From NCBI GenBank assembly GCA_005518205.2, contig RFFC02000010.1:145871-209870 (forward strand): a stretch of DNA of 64,000 nt, given 5' to 3'. A model generated the notes under the pieces. That model was not told the origin of the DNA. It searched no databases and saw nothing but the letters and a program-made list of their open reading frames with translations. Source of the stretch: Hormoscilla sp. GUM202. Its GTDB lineage: Bacteria > Cyanobacteriota > Cyanobacteriia > Cyanobacteriales > Desertifilaceae. The translations under genes were made by a program, and so were the position numbers. This document shows, piece by piece, positions 26,966-37,231 of this stretch. Position 1 is the first letter of the stretch, and every line of letters starts with the position of its first letter.

Positions 26966-29900
26966 TCAATCTTCTTCAGCTTCATCCTCTTCATCAGAGA
27001 GTGTAAATGCACTGATATAATCTCGCACAACGCGCTCGAAAAAGAGCGGTGCTGGTAAACTCGTCCACTCTCTGTAGTGACCGAAGCCGTAACGCAATGA
27101 TTCTACCAGCGCTGCCAGGCGATCGCAATCATCTCCCGGTTGTCGTAACGTCACGACAATTTCAAGGGGATTGGGAGTTGGCCACTGATCGGTAAATGGG
27201 GGTATCGTTGTTAGTTCGTGAACGTCTAATCCAGCTTGATTTTTCACTTTTTCTTTAGCATCCGATCTTTTGAGAGGAACGGGTTTTTCTATCCCACGAT
27301 AGCAACTTTGTCCGCGAAATTCCTGCTGAAGTGTTTTGCGTCCTACTGATAGATAAGCACTGCAATTAGTTCCTGTAATAACATTAAGCCTAAATAACTC
27401 CATTGGACTCGATGCTGAGGGGATCCTGTAGGTAGGGGTTAGTTCCTTTTTAGTTCTGGTATCTTCAAGAGTTGTTTCTGCTAATTCTCGGACTTTTTTC
27501 TCAATAATACCTGGAGCCAGTTCTTGGCGGATCCGAATTATACGTGCGCCTTGCCACTCTTCGGACATATTCTCGTAGAGGGGACTTCCCGTTACCCTTT
27601 TAAATTCAATATTGTTGGCATTGATTCTACTATCGGCGAGCCAAGACCATAGCCTAACGCAATTAGAAGAATCAATCATGACCAAGGGTTGGTTCCCCTC
27701 CTCAACAGAACTGGAAATTATATCTTTCACAAATGTCATGAAACGCTCTTTACGTATATTTTCTTTATCGGCTAGTTTCACAGGTGAGATTTGGGCGATC
27801 GCCCCGAGAGCATCGGAAAATTTACTCCAAGGACTGACCTCTAAACGATTTCCCCGTTCGTAAGCACAACACAATTCGCATTCTCCTGTTTCGACCTTGA
27901 TGCGCGTGGCTATTGGCAAAAATGTCTGCTCAATGCGACCGCGCGCGCGACCCTTCTGTTTGCGGACAATAGTAATGGCGATAATTTCTTTGGGTTGTAT
28001 GGCTCGATCGATCCATTTGTCAACCTTTTCCTGGACTTTATGAATGTAGCCAGAGTGTGCTAAGAGCAAGTCTTCTAAAGAGGCTTGCACGCGGAATAAA
28101 AAATCCTCAAGATCCAGCTTATTTTTCTTGCTTTTTTCAATCGGCTGAATAAATTGCACGCAAGCACCCGCGCGAGCTAGCGCTTGACGAGTTGAGGGTT
28201 TATTTACGCGATCGTCTCTTTTGATAGCATTTTCGTCTTCGCTATCGGAGTAAAATATTTTTGCCATTATCAGACAAAAAGTTTTGGGTTTTTGTGCGGC
28301 AATTTCCTTGGCAATTGGTTCCCAGGCTTCAATCCTTTGTTGCGAACGCGCTTGACCTTTTAAGGAAGCACCCGGTAACAACTTCCTGGGTCCATGAGTA
28401 TTTTGGGGAAGACGATTAATCATTACTTTAATTGTCTCGCCCCAAAGAACGCGAACAATTGCTTGTAGTAGTTTCACATCCGCTTGCAAGTCATCTTCGT
28501 AGAAAATAACGAGTACAGGTTGCTCTTGAGAATGCAGATGTCCCATAGCCTCCTGGTTTCTCTCAATTAACTTTTTTAATTCGTTAATCTGATCTGATTT
28601 AGAAGTGAGTGCTTTTCTACCTCCTTTAATTTGGTCGAGATTGATGTCAAAAGATTTCTTCAGCTTGCTATCCAACTCGCGTTCGTTTAATTCATTGATA
28701 TACTGGGCTTGACAATCTGATGGAACAGTGCCTTCAGCATTTTCTAACGCAGCAGTTAACAACGTCGGTAGATTAATCCTGCGGGAAGCTGTATCTTCGT
28801 CTATTTTGTGACCTGTTCCTCTCTTAAATTTTACTTGCTTGTAAGCATCAAAAGCCTGGAAGCCAAGTGGTTCGAGAATGCCGACGATCGCCTCAAAAGC
28901 TTCCAGCTTATCAATCTCCGGAACGCCAACTTTAATATCGTGTTTTTCGTTTGGCAATCCGTTACGGTGAGTCAACAGGACCTGAGATGACTCGGTTGAA
29001 GCTTTACCCAAGGCAATTTGTTGTCCGTCAATATCGCGACCATCTGAGGTTTTCATCGGTAGTAGCAATTTGCGGCGCAAGACTTCAAAATCTTGGTCTG
29101 TCTGATAACTGCTTTCATTCTTTTTCTGCTGGCAAAGCACGTAATAGAGAAAAGCGCGATCGGCATAGCTAGTATTAAAGACAAAACCACTAATTTTCCC
29201 GAAGTCAAAACCCGGGTCTTTTAACTGATTTAACCAGCGTCGCTTGGAAACATCAATTTTTAGTAACGGCTGATGCAAAGATGGATAGGTTACTAATTCT
29301 AGCTGCAAAACCAAGCTAAATTTTCCTACACAACCCTTTAAAGTAATGGGATCGGTGATTAATTCCGTGATTCCCGTCGTGAAGCTGCGGCTGCTGGAAA
29401 TAATGCGTTTCATCGGTCCCAGACCTCGGAAAATCTCTTGTCCTGCGATCTCCCGAGCTACATAATCAACCAATACTCGATAATCATAATTATCTCTAGG
29501 TCGAGTTGTTCCGGTTTCTTTCGACCACCTCCAAGGTAAGATTTGAGACCTTAACGGAGTAATTTCCAGTAACTCATCACTCTCTTGCAAATCTAACAAC
29601 CGGTCGATCGGTGCTTCTTCTCTTTCAGCAAAAGGGCTGAGAAAATTTGTTATCCAATCGTTGAGAATCGGTCGCAAAGTTCTGCGAATTGTATCAGCGC
29701 GACCCCCAGAAAGATAGGCAAATTTTTCTGGTTCGTTGGGTTCGTTGTTATTTTTGCCATGCAAAGCAAAAAAACTCAGACCCAAAGAAGAGTGAATCCG
29801 TGCGGCATTGTCAAGTCCGATTTCCAACAAACTGCGTAGGGAAGCATAGGGAATATTTTTTCCCTTGTCACGGTTATTTTTAGTAATTGTGGCTTTTTGA

Positions 29901-30070
29901 ATTTCTGCCAGATTCAAGAGAGCCGTTTTTGTCCAAGCTAGGGTAAAACCTTCCACTGTTACCGGCGGTAGATCATCCGGTACTGTAAAAGCCAGAGGCA
30001 TAACTTCGATACTCTTGGGATTTCCCAGAGGGATATATAGAGTTTTTGCAGGCAAAGTGGTTTCCGTCAT
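26966..30070 (-). CDS. pPIWI-RE protein (prokaryotic PIWI/Argonaute-like)
   Basis: 1034 aa, intact, no membrane segments. The layout fits the pPIWI-RE family: an N-terminal X region (DUF3962-like, about 20-450), a MID-like part beginning QPVLVIFYEDD (517-527), and an RNase H/PIWI fold with QPLVMIDSSNCVRLWSWL (794-811), ARIIRIRQELAP (842-853) and the C-terminal NPLEIVVTLRQPGDDCDRLA (967-986) and LPAPLFFERVVRDYI (1005-1019). Asp800, Arg846/848 and Glu850 are candidate key residues. Such proteins are predicted to act on nucleic acid guides or R-loops in genome defence. The start lies 2 bases after the helicase stop. Confidence 0.82.
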   Translation of the reverse strand: MTETTLPAKTLYIPLGNPKSIEVMPLAFTVPDDLPPVTVEGFTLAWTKTALLNLAEIQKATITKNNRDKGKNIPYASLRSLLEIGLDNAARIHSSLGLSFFALHGKNNNEPNEPEKFAYLSGGRADTIRRTLRPILNDWITNFLSPFAEREEAPIDRLLDLQESDELLEITPLRSQILPWRWSKETGTTRPRDNYDYRVLVDYVAREIAGQEIFRGLGPMKRIISSSRSFTTGITELITDPITLKGCVGKFSLVLQLELVTYPSLHQPLLKIDVSKRRWLNQLKDPGFDFGKISGFVFNTSYADRAFLYYVLCQQKKNESSYQTDQDFEVLRRKLLLPMKTSDGRDIDGQQIALGKASTESSQVLLTHRNGLPNEKHDIKVGVPEIDKLEAFEAIVGILEPLGFQAFDAYKQVKFKRGTGHKIDEDTASRRINLPTLLTAALENAEGTVPSDCQAQYINELNERELDSKLKKSFDINLDQIKGGRKALTSKSDQINELKKLIERNQEAMGHLHSQEQPVLVIFYEDDLQADVKLLQAIVRVLWGETIKVMINRLPQNTHGPRKLLPGASLKGQARSQQRIEAWEPIAKEIAAQKPKTFCLIMAKIFYSDSEDENAIKRDDRVNKPSTRQALARAGACVQFIQPIEKSKKNKLDLEDFLFRVQASLEDLLLAHSGYIHKVQEKVDKWIDRAIQPKEIIAITIVRKQKGRARGRIEQTFLPIATRIKVETGECELCCAYERGNRLEVSPWSKFSDALGAIAQISPVKLADKENIRKERFMTFVKDIISSSVEEGNQPLVMIDSSNCVRLWSWLADSRINANNIEFKRVTGSPLYENMSEEWQGARIIRIRQELAPGIIEKKVRELAETTLEDTRTKKELTPTYRIPSASSPMELFRLNVITGTNCSAYLSVGRKTLQQEFRGQSCYRGIEKPVPLKRSDAKEKVKNQAGLDVHELTTIPPFTDQWPTPNPLEIVVTLRQPGDDCDRLAALVESLRYGFGHYREWTSLPAPLFFERVVRDYISAFTLSDEEDEAEED

Positions 30071-30072
30071 AT

Positions 30073-32434
30073 TTACATCTCCAATAAAGGTGAAAAATCA
30101 TCCATTTCATCTTCTGCATCTGTGGCTTCTTCCTCCGCGAGGGAAGAAACCGAACGTAAACTAGAGGGAAATTTTACCCCCTCAATCCGTTGCAATGGAT
30201 CCAGAAATGCACCGTAGAGTTCGCGATATATTTCTCGAATCACCGGTTCCGGATGCTTGATGCATTCTTCTAAGATAATGCGCATCTGAACTAGCATACT
30301 ATATCTTCCCGTGTCTGGTTTATCTTTAGTCGAGTTGATCGCCCAGGCGGCATCGACAAAATAAACTTGTACCGGACATCCATTTCTCATCCCACGCCCG
30401 ATCGTCTGTAAAATAGCAACCATTATATTAGCTGTAAAAGATTTGAATAAATCTTCGCCCAGACGGCTAGCCATTAAAGGTTGGCTTAAAAGTAGCTTCG
30501 CAGTTTTCCAGACTGTCTTTTTAGTTTCTTGCCACGCAGCATTAATTTCAGGTAAGTTGTCCGCTTCGGTAAACGCGCGACTGTTAAATTCTTGCGTTGC
30601 CTTTCCTGCCAAGCTATACAAAAGTCTCATGTCATCCGTTGTTGGGTGAGGGCGAGTCAGAAAATAAATTGTGCCAATGGCAGCATCTAGTTTTCTCGGC
30701 CCTTTCGTAAACACGATATTCACGACCGATCGCCAACATCGGAAAAATTATCAGATCGCAAGTTTCATCATCTCCCAAGGCTTCACATTGAGCAGTTGTG
30801 ACAAAATCCTTCGCCTCCTCTCCTTTTTTGAGTGCCCGCACGATCGCTTTTGTCCGTTTGCCAATTTCTGAATGATAATCGTCTATATGTTTCTTAATCA
30901 GACGTGCTTGTTCGTAGCTGTTGACGATCAAAGCTGCTTTGCGGTAAATCCCCTCTTGTCGATCGAAGTTATGAATAGACTTGTAAGCTTCTGATTTTGT
31001 CATTCCTCCTTGTAGGAGTTCGTCCACCATCGCTAGTAAATTGCGCTCTCTGAGTTCCCCCGCACCACTATATCGTAGAGGTTCGTCTCCACGGGAGCGA
31101 TCGCACATCCACTTAAAACGATAAACGCTATTTTGAGAGTCCCGTCCTGGAGCGCGAGGTTTCAGCAAATAATGGGGACCGACATTCACGTGATAAGCAG
31201 GACTGGCTTCGAGAAATGAGGTTGCGGAAGTCATTAAAATTGAAGGACCAGTCTGTTGACCCTCAGCTTCAAACAACCGATTAAAACGGTACATTAACAT
31301 CCTCGGCGCACCCACAAATGCTATGTAAGACAGTTCGACATTTTTCGCTGACGCCTGGGTTGTCCGTGCCGTTCTAAAACTGTATTTTACACCCGAGAAA
31401 AACCCCAAGATATTTTCGGAAATAAGTTTGCGCAGTTCCGGGGTAGCTGTTGACTCCAAAATTGGTTCCCGGATCAGTCCCTCTGATACCATTGTTCTGG
31501 TGCCTGGTATAATCCTTTGATAGCTTAAAATTACGAAGGTCACGCAAACAAGTAATCTAATAGTCTCCTCTGCTTTGGGTTGGTCATCGGCAGCATCTAA
31601 CTGCTCTTTGGGCTTTACCGCTTGCTCGCACAGAGGTAAAAACAATTTCGCAATGTCTTTGACAATTAGATCTCGTCTTTCGATCAGATTTTCGGCTAAG
31701 TAGCGGCAAAAATGACGAATCAGCGTCTCCCACTTATCTCTCAGCGTGTCACTGTTGATTTCCAGGGTTTGAGCGCACGTATTTATGTTTAGTCGATCGT
31801 GCGGATCTATATTCGTGCGATCGTAAAAAGCGTGATAAGCTGCTGTTTCCCAAAAATCTGTTAAAGCTCTATTTTTCTGCTTTTCCGGTTTAAATTCTTC
31901 AACTTCTTGCTCTGGTAAGCGCTCGCTCTCGGTATTTTCATCTAATTCATGTAAGAGGTCGCTAGTAATTCTCAATACTGTCAGTAACTGATTTTCATAG
32001 CGTTTGCCAACCCGCGATGACTTACTCAAATTTTGAACGGTGGTAATTAATGTCGTGTTATGGTCGCCAAACTCTGACAAGTCTCGGCTGTAGGATTCGA
32101 TCGTGCGATCGAACAAGCGATAGTTTTCACCGCGAGCAAAGCGATTGTGAATTTGCTCTAGAATTACAGAGTGCATGGAATCTGTTTTACCCGAGAGACT
32201 CAAAGTAGCGGCACCGTAATTGTCAAGCACGGACTGCACCATATCGGCTTCGTCAAAAACTACCAGATCGAAGGTGCGGGCAATTAATTCAAAATAGCGT
32301 ATTTGTGCGTCGATCGCATGGGGCGGTACTTGCGTATCCATTGACAGGATGTGACCTACCCAAATAGAAGCGTCGATCAAATCTCGTGGGGCTTGTGCGA
32401 TTCGTTTAGCGTAAACTGAATTGACACATGTCAA
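30073..32434 (-). pseudogene. DinG/XPD-like helicase of the pPIWI-RE island, 3' part
   Basis: Continuation of the gene at 34,821-35,967 beyond the group II intron. It begins FLTCVNSVYAKRIAQAPRDL and carries DEAD-type Walker B LVVFDEADMVQ about 60 residues in, SILMTSATSFLEAS (motif III), and motif VI QTIGRGMRNGCPVQVYF. A frameshift near 30,720-30,730 splits it: the first frame reads FPMLAIGREYRV, the second NIVFTKGPRKLDAAIGTIYF. Both frames are clearly coding, so one or two bases are gained or lost. Together with the 5' part the helicase would be about 1,170 aa. Stop at 30,073, directly before the PIWI gene. Confidence 0.8.
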
Positions 32435-34820
32435 AAAAGGGGACCGCTAGCAGGGTTCCATTAGCCCTGACAACTTTTAGATGATGGTGGTGAAAGTCCA
32501 CCCCTCCAGGTGCAGGAGTGAAAACACCCTCCCTACAGTAGCGATGGCATCAATCTGTAAAGCGGGAAGGAAAGGCGCTCTAACTGGTAGCCTACACCGG
32601 TTATCGTCAAGTAAGTAGTCATGGTGAGCGAAAGCAAAGATTCATTAATGCCGTTACGAGAAACCAGTGTAATAAGGCTGACACACTGGCCCAAAAGGGA
32701 AAGGATACAGGTCATTGGCGGATAGGCTACCGACCAATAAGCACTGACTATAAACCCGGCATAAAGAGTCTACCTAAAGCTACAACCAATCATCTAGAGG
32801 AACGAAGTAAACCGGTTGCAGTACTCTCCATCACCGGTCGATAAGATGGAGTAGCCACCGCAGGCGTAACATCTGCTCTCATTTGGCAGGTCGCAACTGG
32901 GAAAGATTGAGTGGAGAAGCAAACGACCATCTGTAATGGATGGGATAGGCTGACGCCCTCACGGTTTCGTCAATTGTAAAGTTGTAAGTAGCAATGAATA
33001 CGTCACGGAACATCGTCAATAGACAAGTGTATGACTGGAAGGCAGTCCCCTGGCAAAAGCTAGAGCGGACGGTTTTTAAGTTGCAAAAACGAATTTACAG
33101 AGCGGCACAGGAAGGCAACAAGCAGAAAGTTCGCAAGCTCCAAGGATTACTGAATAGGTCATGGTCCGCGAAGATGATAGCGGTACGGCAGGTAACACAG
33201 CAGAACCAAGGAAAGAAGACGGCTGGTGTGGATGGTGTAACAGCACTAACCCCAAAGCAACGTCAAGAACTGGTAGGCCAACTCAAAGTCACCAGAAAGG
33301 CAAAGGCAAAACCTACGCGGCGCGTATGGATACCAAAACCCGGAAGGGATGAGAAACGGCCATTAGGAATACCGACGATACACGACCGCGCACTTCAGGG
33401 ATTGGTCAAACAGGCGTTAGATCCCGAATGGGAAGCGTACATGGAGGCCAATTCTTACGGATTCAGACCAGGCAGGGGATGCCATGATGCGATTCAGGCG
33501 ATATTCGTAAGCATCAAACAAAAACCCAAATGGGTATTAGATGCGGATATTGCAAAGTGTTTTGATAGGATAGACCACTCAACACTCCTGAATAAATTAA
33601 ATAGTACATCACCAACCCGTAGACAAATACGGGCATGGTTAAAAGCCGGGGTGATGGACCAAGGAACATGGCAGGACACAGAGGCCGGGACTCCCCAAGG
33701 TGGAGTGATATTCCCATTACTGGCTAACATAGCCCTACATGGGTTAGAGGAAACAGTGATGAAATTGGCTCTAACCACCAAGGAAAAGAGGAAACTGACA
33801 ATAGTCAGATATGCCGATGACTTTGTGGTAATGCACAATGACCGGTCAATGATCGAACGAGCACAGGGAGTAATAAAAGAGTGGTTAAAGGGAATAGGAC
33901 TAGAGTTAAAAGCCGAAAAAACCAGGATATCTCACACACTGGAAGGAGAAAACCCAGGATTGGATTTCTTGGGGTTCAATATCCGCCAGTACAAAGTAGG
34001 GAAACATAGAAGCGGCAAATCAACCAATGGAACTATCCTAGGATTCAAGACATTAATAAAGCCCAGCGACAAATCCATCAGGAATCATAAAGAGCAGCTA
34101 TCCCAGATAGTTAGCCGCCATAAATCGGCACCACAAGAAGCATTGATAGTTAGACTAAACCAGGTAATACGGGGATGGTGCAACTATTTTAAGACTGTGG
34201 TAAGTAAGGAAACTTACAGCGACATGGACAAATACCTATGGGAATTGCTGTGGAAATGGACAAAAAGAAGGCATCCCAACAAATCGGACGAATGGATAGC
34301 CAAGAAGTATTGGACTCCTACCAAGGATGTCCAGTGGAACTTCATCGGCATGACAAAACACAAAGAAGAAATAGAGCTTACCCGACACTCAAAGACTGAG
34401 ATAATCAGGCATGTGAAGGTAAAGGGAACAGCTAGCCCGTATGACGGTAACCTAGTTTACTGGAGCAAAAGGCTACGAAAGGGCCCGGACGTGAGCACAA
34501 GAGTAATCAACCTGCTCAAGAGGCAAGCCGGGAAATGTAAACTATGCGGACAGGTTATTGGCAGTCTTTTTGTTGTGGTCTAGTACCTATACGAACTTCC
34601 GGAATTGGACCACATCATACCCACCTCACGGGGAGGAAAGGATTGGTACTCTAACCTACAGTTGCTACATGATTATTGCCATGACTATAAATCTGTCAGA
34701 GATGGTAGTAAAGGCCGTATCCATGACAAGGATGACGAAACTGAGGAGCCGGATGAGGTGAAAGTCTCACGTCCGGTTTTGAAGACGAGTCGGTCCGGTG
34801 ACGGACTGGCTTAGTTTAAT
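32435..34820 (+). mobile_element. Group II intron, antisense to its host gene
   Basis: About 2.39 kb. The 5' RNA part (32,435-32,990) is non-coding and precedes a reverse transcriptase ORF. The 3' end shows a typical domain V (GAGCCGGATGAGGTGAAAG at 34,746, pairing with CTCACGTCCGGTT) and a domain VI stem (GTCGGTCCG/CGGACTGGC) and finishes TTTAAT at 34,820. The 3' boundary is set by the return of the helicase frame; the 5' base is uncertain by several nucleotides. It lies in the plus direction while the helicase is minus, so it cannot be spliced from the helicase mRNA. Confidence 0.85.
32994..34583 (+). CDS. ltrA: Group II intron reverse transcriptase/maturase
   Basis: 529 aa. RT domain: GKKTAGVDGVTALTP, RRVWIPKPGRDEKRPLGIPT, EANSYGFRPGRGCHDAI, VLDADIAKCFDRIDH, GTPQGGVIFPLLANI and the active-site VRYADDFVVM (YADD 273-276). 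A maturase X region follows (IRGWCNYFKTV). The C-terminal HNH endonuclease begins GKCKLCGQ but is then shifted: its second half, LDHIIPTSRGGKDWYSNLQL, is in another frame at 34,605 onward. RT and maturase may work, but the HNH part is broken. Confidence 0.9.
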   Translation: MNTSRNIVNRQVYDWKAVPWQKLERTVFKLQKRIYRAAQEGNKQKVRKLQGLLNRSWSAKMIAVRQVTQQNQGKKTAGVDGVTALTPKQRQELVGQLKVTRKAKAKPTRRVWIPKPGRDEKRPLGIPTIHDRALQGLVKQALDPEWEAYMEANSYGFRPGRGCHDAIQAIFVSIKQKPKWVLDADIAKCFDRIDHSTLLNKLNSTSPTRRQIRAWLKAGVMDQGTWQDTEAGTPQGGVIFPLLANIALHGLEETVMKLALTTKEKRKLTIVRYADDFVVMHNDRSMIERAQGVIKEWLKGIGLELKAEKTRISHTLEGENPGLDFLGFNIRQYKVGKHRSGKSTNGTILGFKTLIKPSDKSIRNHKEQLSQIVSRHKSAPQEALIVRLNQVIRGWCNYFKTVVSKETYSDMDKYLWELLWKWTKRRHPNKSDEWIAKKYWTPTKDVQWNFIGMTKHKEEIELTRHSKTEIIRHVKVKGTASPYDGNLVYWSKRLRKGPDVSTRVINLLKRQAGKCKLCGQVIGSLFVVV

Positions 34821-35967
34821 TGTTCCGACCGCACATCGTCCAAACTGGACAGAGATGCTTTTTCAACTCCTGTCCTTTTTCACTAGACTGTAAAATTTCC
34901 TGGCAGGGTGCATAACCAAATCCCCACATCGAAGTCTCTCTAGCAAATGCTGGCAAAACGCAATTCATCCCAAATGTTTCCGCCTCTTCCAAAGTATAGG
35001 CAAAGCCGCCATTACCCCCAGTCGCCGCGATCGCTTCGGCAATATTATCTGCGTGTCGGCGACGAGTTTCATTACTTTGACCGACCAGCATTCCTACTTG
35101 AATTTTGTGAAAGGTCAATTGTGCCATATACTGTCTGGCCACTTCAATGGAGGGAAATACAAACATTGCTTTATAATGCCTTTTTCCCAGCCACACTGCT
35201 AGTAAAACTAGGAGAGTTGTTTTGCCAGCACCTGGCAATCCTATTAAATGCTTGATGTCTGCTAGTTCAATATGGTCTTTTGCTTGCAATTCCTCACCAG
35301 TTGGTGCCATTAATGTAAAACGCTCTAAACGTTTTGTCCAATTCCCCTGTCGGCGTTCCGGATGCTTTGCTTCCCGATCGTCCATTTCTACAGCTAACTC
35401 GTGGAGTTCGGAAAGGGGAATGCGAATACTGGGTTTTGGCGATCTTCCTAGACTATGGGTCTGACGTGGAGCTAATGGGGCCGTAATTGGTTCAATTGGC
35501 AATCTCTCACCCGGATGGTTATCCCCGATCTGTTCCCCTAAAGCGACAGCCATTTCCCGATTGGGATCTGCCACTCTGGTGGTGTATAATTTATGCTCCA
35601 GAGGCTGACTGAGGATTTCACGTGCTTTAGTAATTAAAGGGTCTTCTAAATCGTCTGTACGTCGAAAATGAAGTTTTTCTAAGTCAATTATATAAGTGCC
35701 CTGAGTCCGATGGCGATAGTGGACATCGTTGTAAACAGCTACTGCCTTCTTTACCGATGATTCGGTAAAATAATCTAAGTACATTTGACGCATGTTGAAA
35801 ATAGCTTGGCGGGCGGGAGCCAAGGTCGGTGCGTTGAGGAGACTCGCCATGCCTGACATGACTAGATGTGCGTACATGAGCGAGTCAGTCTCTAGGAATT
35901 CCGCCATCAAAACGCACAGCCAGCAAATTCTATCTGTTCCCTTCCACAGATCTGGTTTCTTTTTCAT
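34821..35967 (-). pseudogene. DinG/XPD-like helicase of the pPIWI-RE island, 5' part
   Basis: 382 residues before the intron. After an N-terminal region of unclear fold comes Walker A HLIGLPGAGKTTLL (residues 240-253). Four cysteines follow (Cys336 NCVLPA, Cys355 PCQEI, Cys373 and Cys379 in LCPVWTMCGR), placed between Walker A and Walker B as in the iron-sulfur cluster domain of XPD/DinG helicases. The intron enters just after the fourth cysteine. The start ATG (35,967) overlaps the restored nuclease stop as TAATG, showing translational coupling in the ancestral operon. Confidence 0.8.
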
Positions 35968-36075
35968 TAGTGAGTTAACGAGTTAATGACTTCTCTTACT
36001 GACTTAATTTCTAGAGTAGTTTGGTCGCCTTCTTTGTTCAGGTTTGACTGTAAAGTAGAAAGATACTCCGGATTA
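35967..36075 (-). pseudogene. 3' tail of the pPIWI-RE-associated nuclease gene
   Basis: Removing the IS630 copy (and one TA) joins this stretch in frame to the gene at 38,744-39,762: LLIKD then NPEYLSTLQSNLNKEGDQTT and LEIKSVREVINSLTH, stop TAA at 35,967-35,969. It supplies the last 36 residues of the nuclease. Confidence 0.85.
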
Positions 36076-36090
36076 CATATTGTTCACAAG

Positions 36091-36639
36091 TTAGCTAGTA
36101 CAATAACAGCATTTAGTAAACCAGTTTTTAAACGTATTTGTTCCAATCAGCATTAGAGCAAGTTCAATTAACTTTTCTAGCGCCTCCATTGCTCGTGTTG
36201 GGAACATTCTGACCAGTGACTTAACCGTTGACCACAACATCTCAATAGGATTGAAGTCTGGTGAGTAGGGTGATAAATATTCTACTCTTGCTCCCGTAGC
36301 GACTATCAGTTCTTCGATACCTTTCATTTTATGGATATTAAGGTTATCCATAACTACCACATCCCCGGGATTCAGCTTCTCCACCAGGTCATGTTCAACA
36401 AAATCCTTAAAATCCTTACCTTTCATAGAGCCTTTAATTGCTTTTTTCGCCACAACCCTTTCAATACTTATTGCTCCGATTAACGTCATTTTCCTGCCCT
36501 TATAAAATGGTCTTAAATAGAATGCCTTTTTACCTTTTTCACTCTCGTGTCCAGAGACGCCCACCGGCGCTCTCGGACACGACCTGGCCATTTCGCGACT
36601 CATCCCTATCCAGAAAGCTGCCTCATCAATAAATATCAA
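36091..36639 (-). CDS. IS630 transposase, DDE part (copy 2)
   Basis: The protein is identical to that at 6,070-6,618 (FIDEAAFW, VVMDNLNIHK, YSPDFNPIEMLWS). Its 5' partner (HTH part) is cut by the nested ISKra4, so this copy cannot make a full transposase. Confidence 0.85.
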   Translation of the reverse strand: MIFIDEAAFWIGMSREMARSCPRAPVGVSGHESEKGKKAFYLRPFYKGRKMTLIGAISIERVVAKKAIKGSMKGKDFKDFVEHDLVEKLNPGDVVVMDNLNIHKMKGIEELIVATGARVEYLSPYSPDFNPIEMLWSTVKSLVRMFPTRAMEALEKLIELALMLIGTNTFKNWFTKCCYCTS

Positions 36640-37231
36640 TTTTCCCTGTGGGACATCTCGAACCCGCTCTCGGTAATCAACTCGCTGCTGTTGAACTGCT
36701 GGAGTTGCTACTTTTTCTGCCCGGTAAGTTTTTTTTTAAGAGTTAAGCCTTCTTTTTTTAGGAACTCACACATCCCCCCTACACTGACATAAACATCCTG
36801 CTCATTTAACAGATGTTCCCTCAGCCTACCGGACAATCTGGGTAATCTTTTACCATCTTCACGATCAAGTCTCGATAGGCTTCTAGCTTGCCCGGACGTT
36901 TGGGGCCGGGTTTTTTAGGGGTTAGATCTTGCGTTTCTCGATATTGTTTTATATAACTATGAACAGTAGCAGGACTGAGCATAAACTGCTCGGCAAGTTG
37001 CCTCGGGTGCATCCCAATTTGGCAATGAGCAAAAATACTTCATTGTTAAACTGTCACTAATAGACCCTTGGTCTGTCAAGGAAATGATGACGGATAAGAG
37101 AAGGGAAGGCTCGGAAGCGGTTATCTCCGTAAAATTCGTCAATTTTATCTTGACAGACCACGAGATGATGAGAATGTCAAGATTGACTCACCTTGAGAAT
37201 ACTCCATTGAGATAAGCACGCTCCGGGCCCC

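Noticed and set aside
26686..27030. 114-codon minus-strand ORF after the PIWI gene
   Set aside because: It overlaps the PIWI gene's 3' end in another frame, has no family features and reads through HIP1-rich non-coding sequence.
32435..32990. Separate ncRNA or riboswitch before the RT gene
   Set aside because: Position and context fit the 5' RNA domains of the group II intron; no need for a second RNA.
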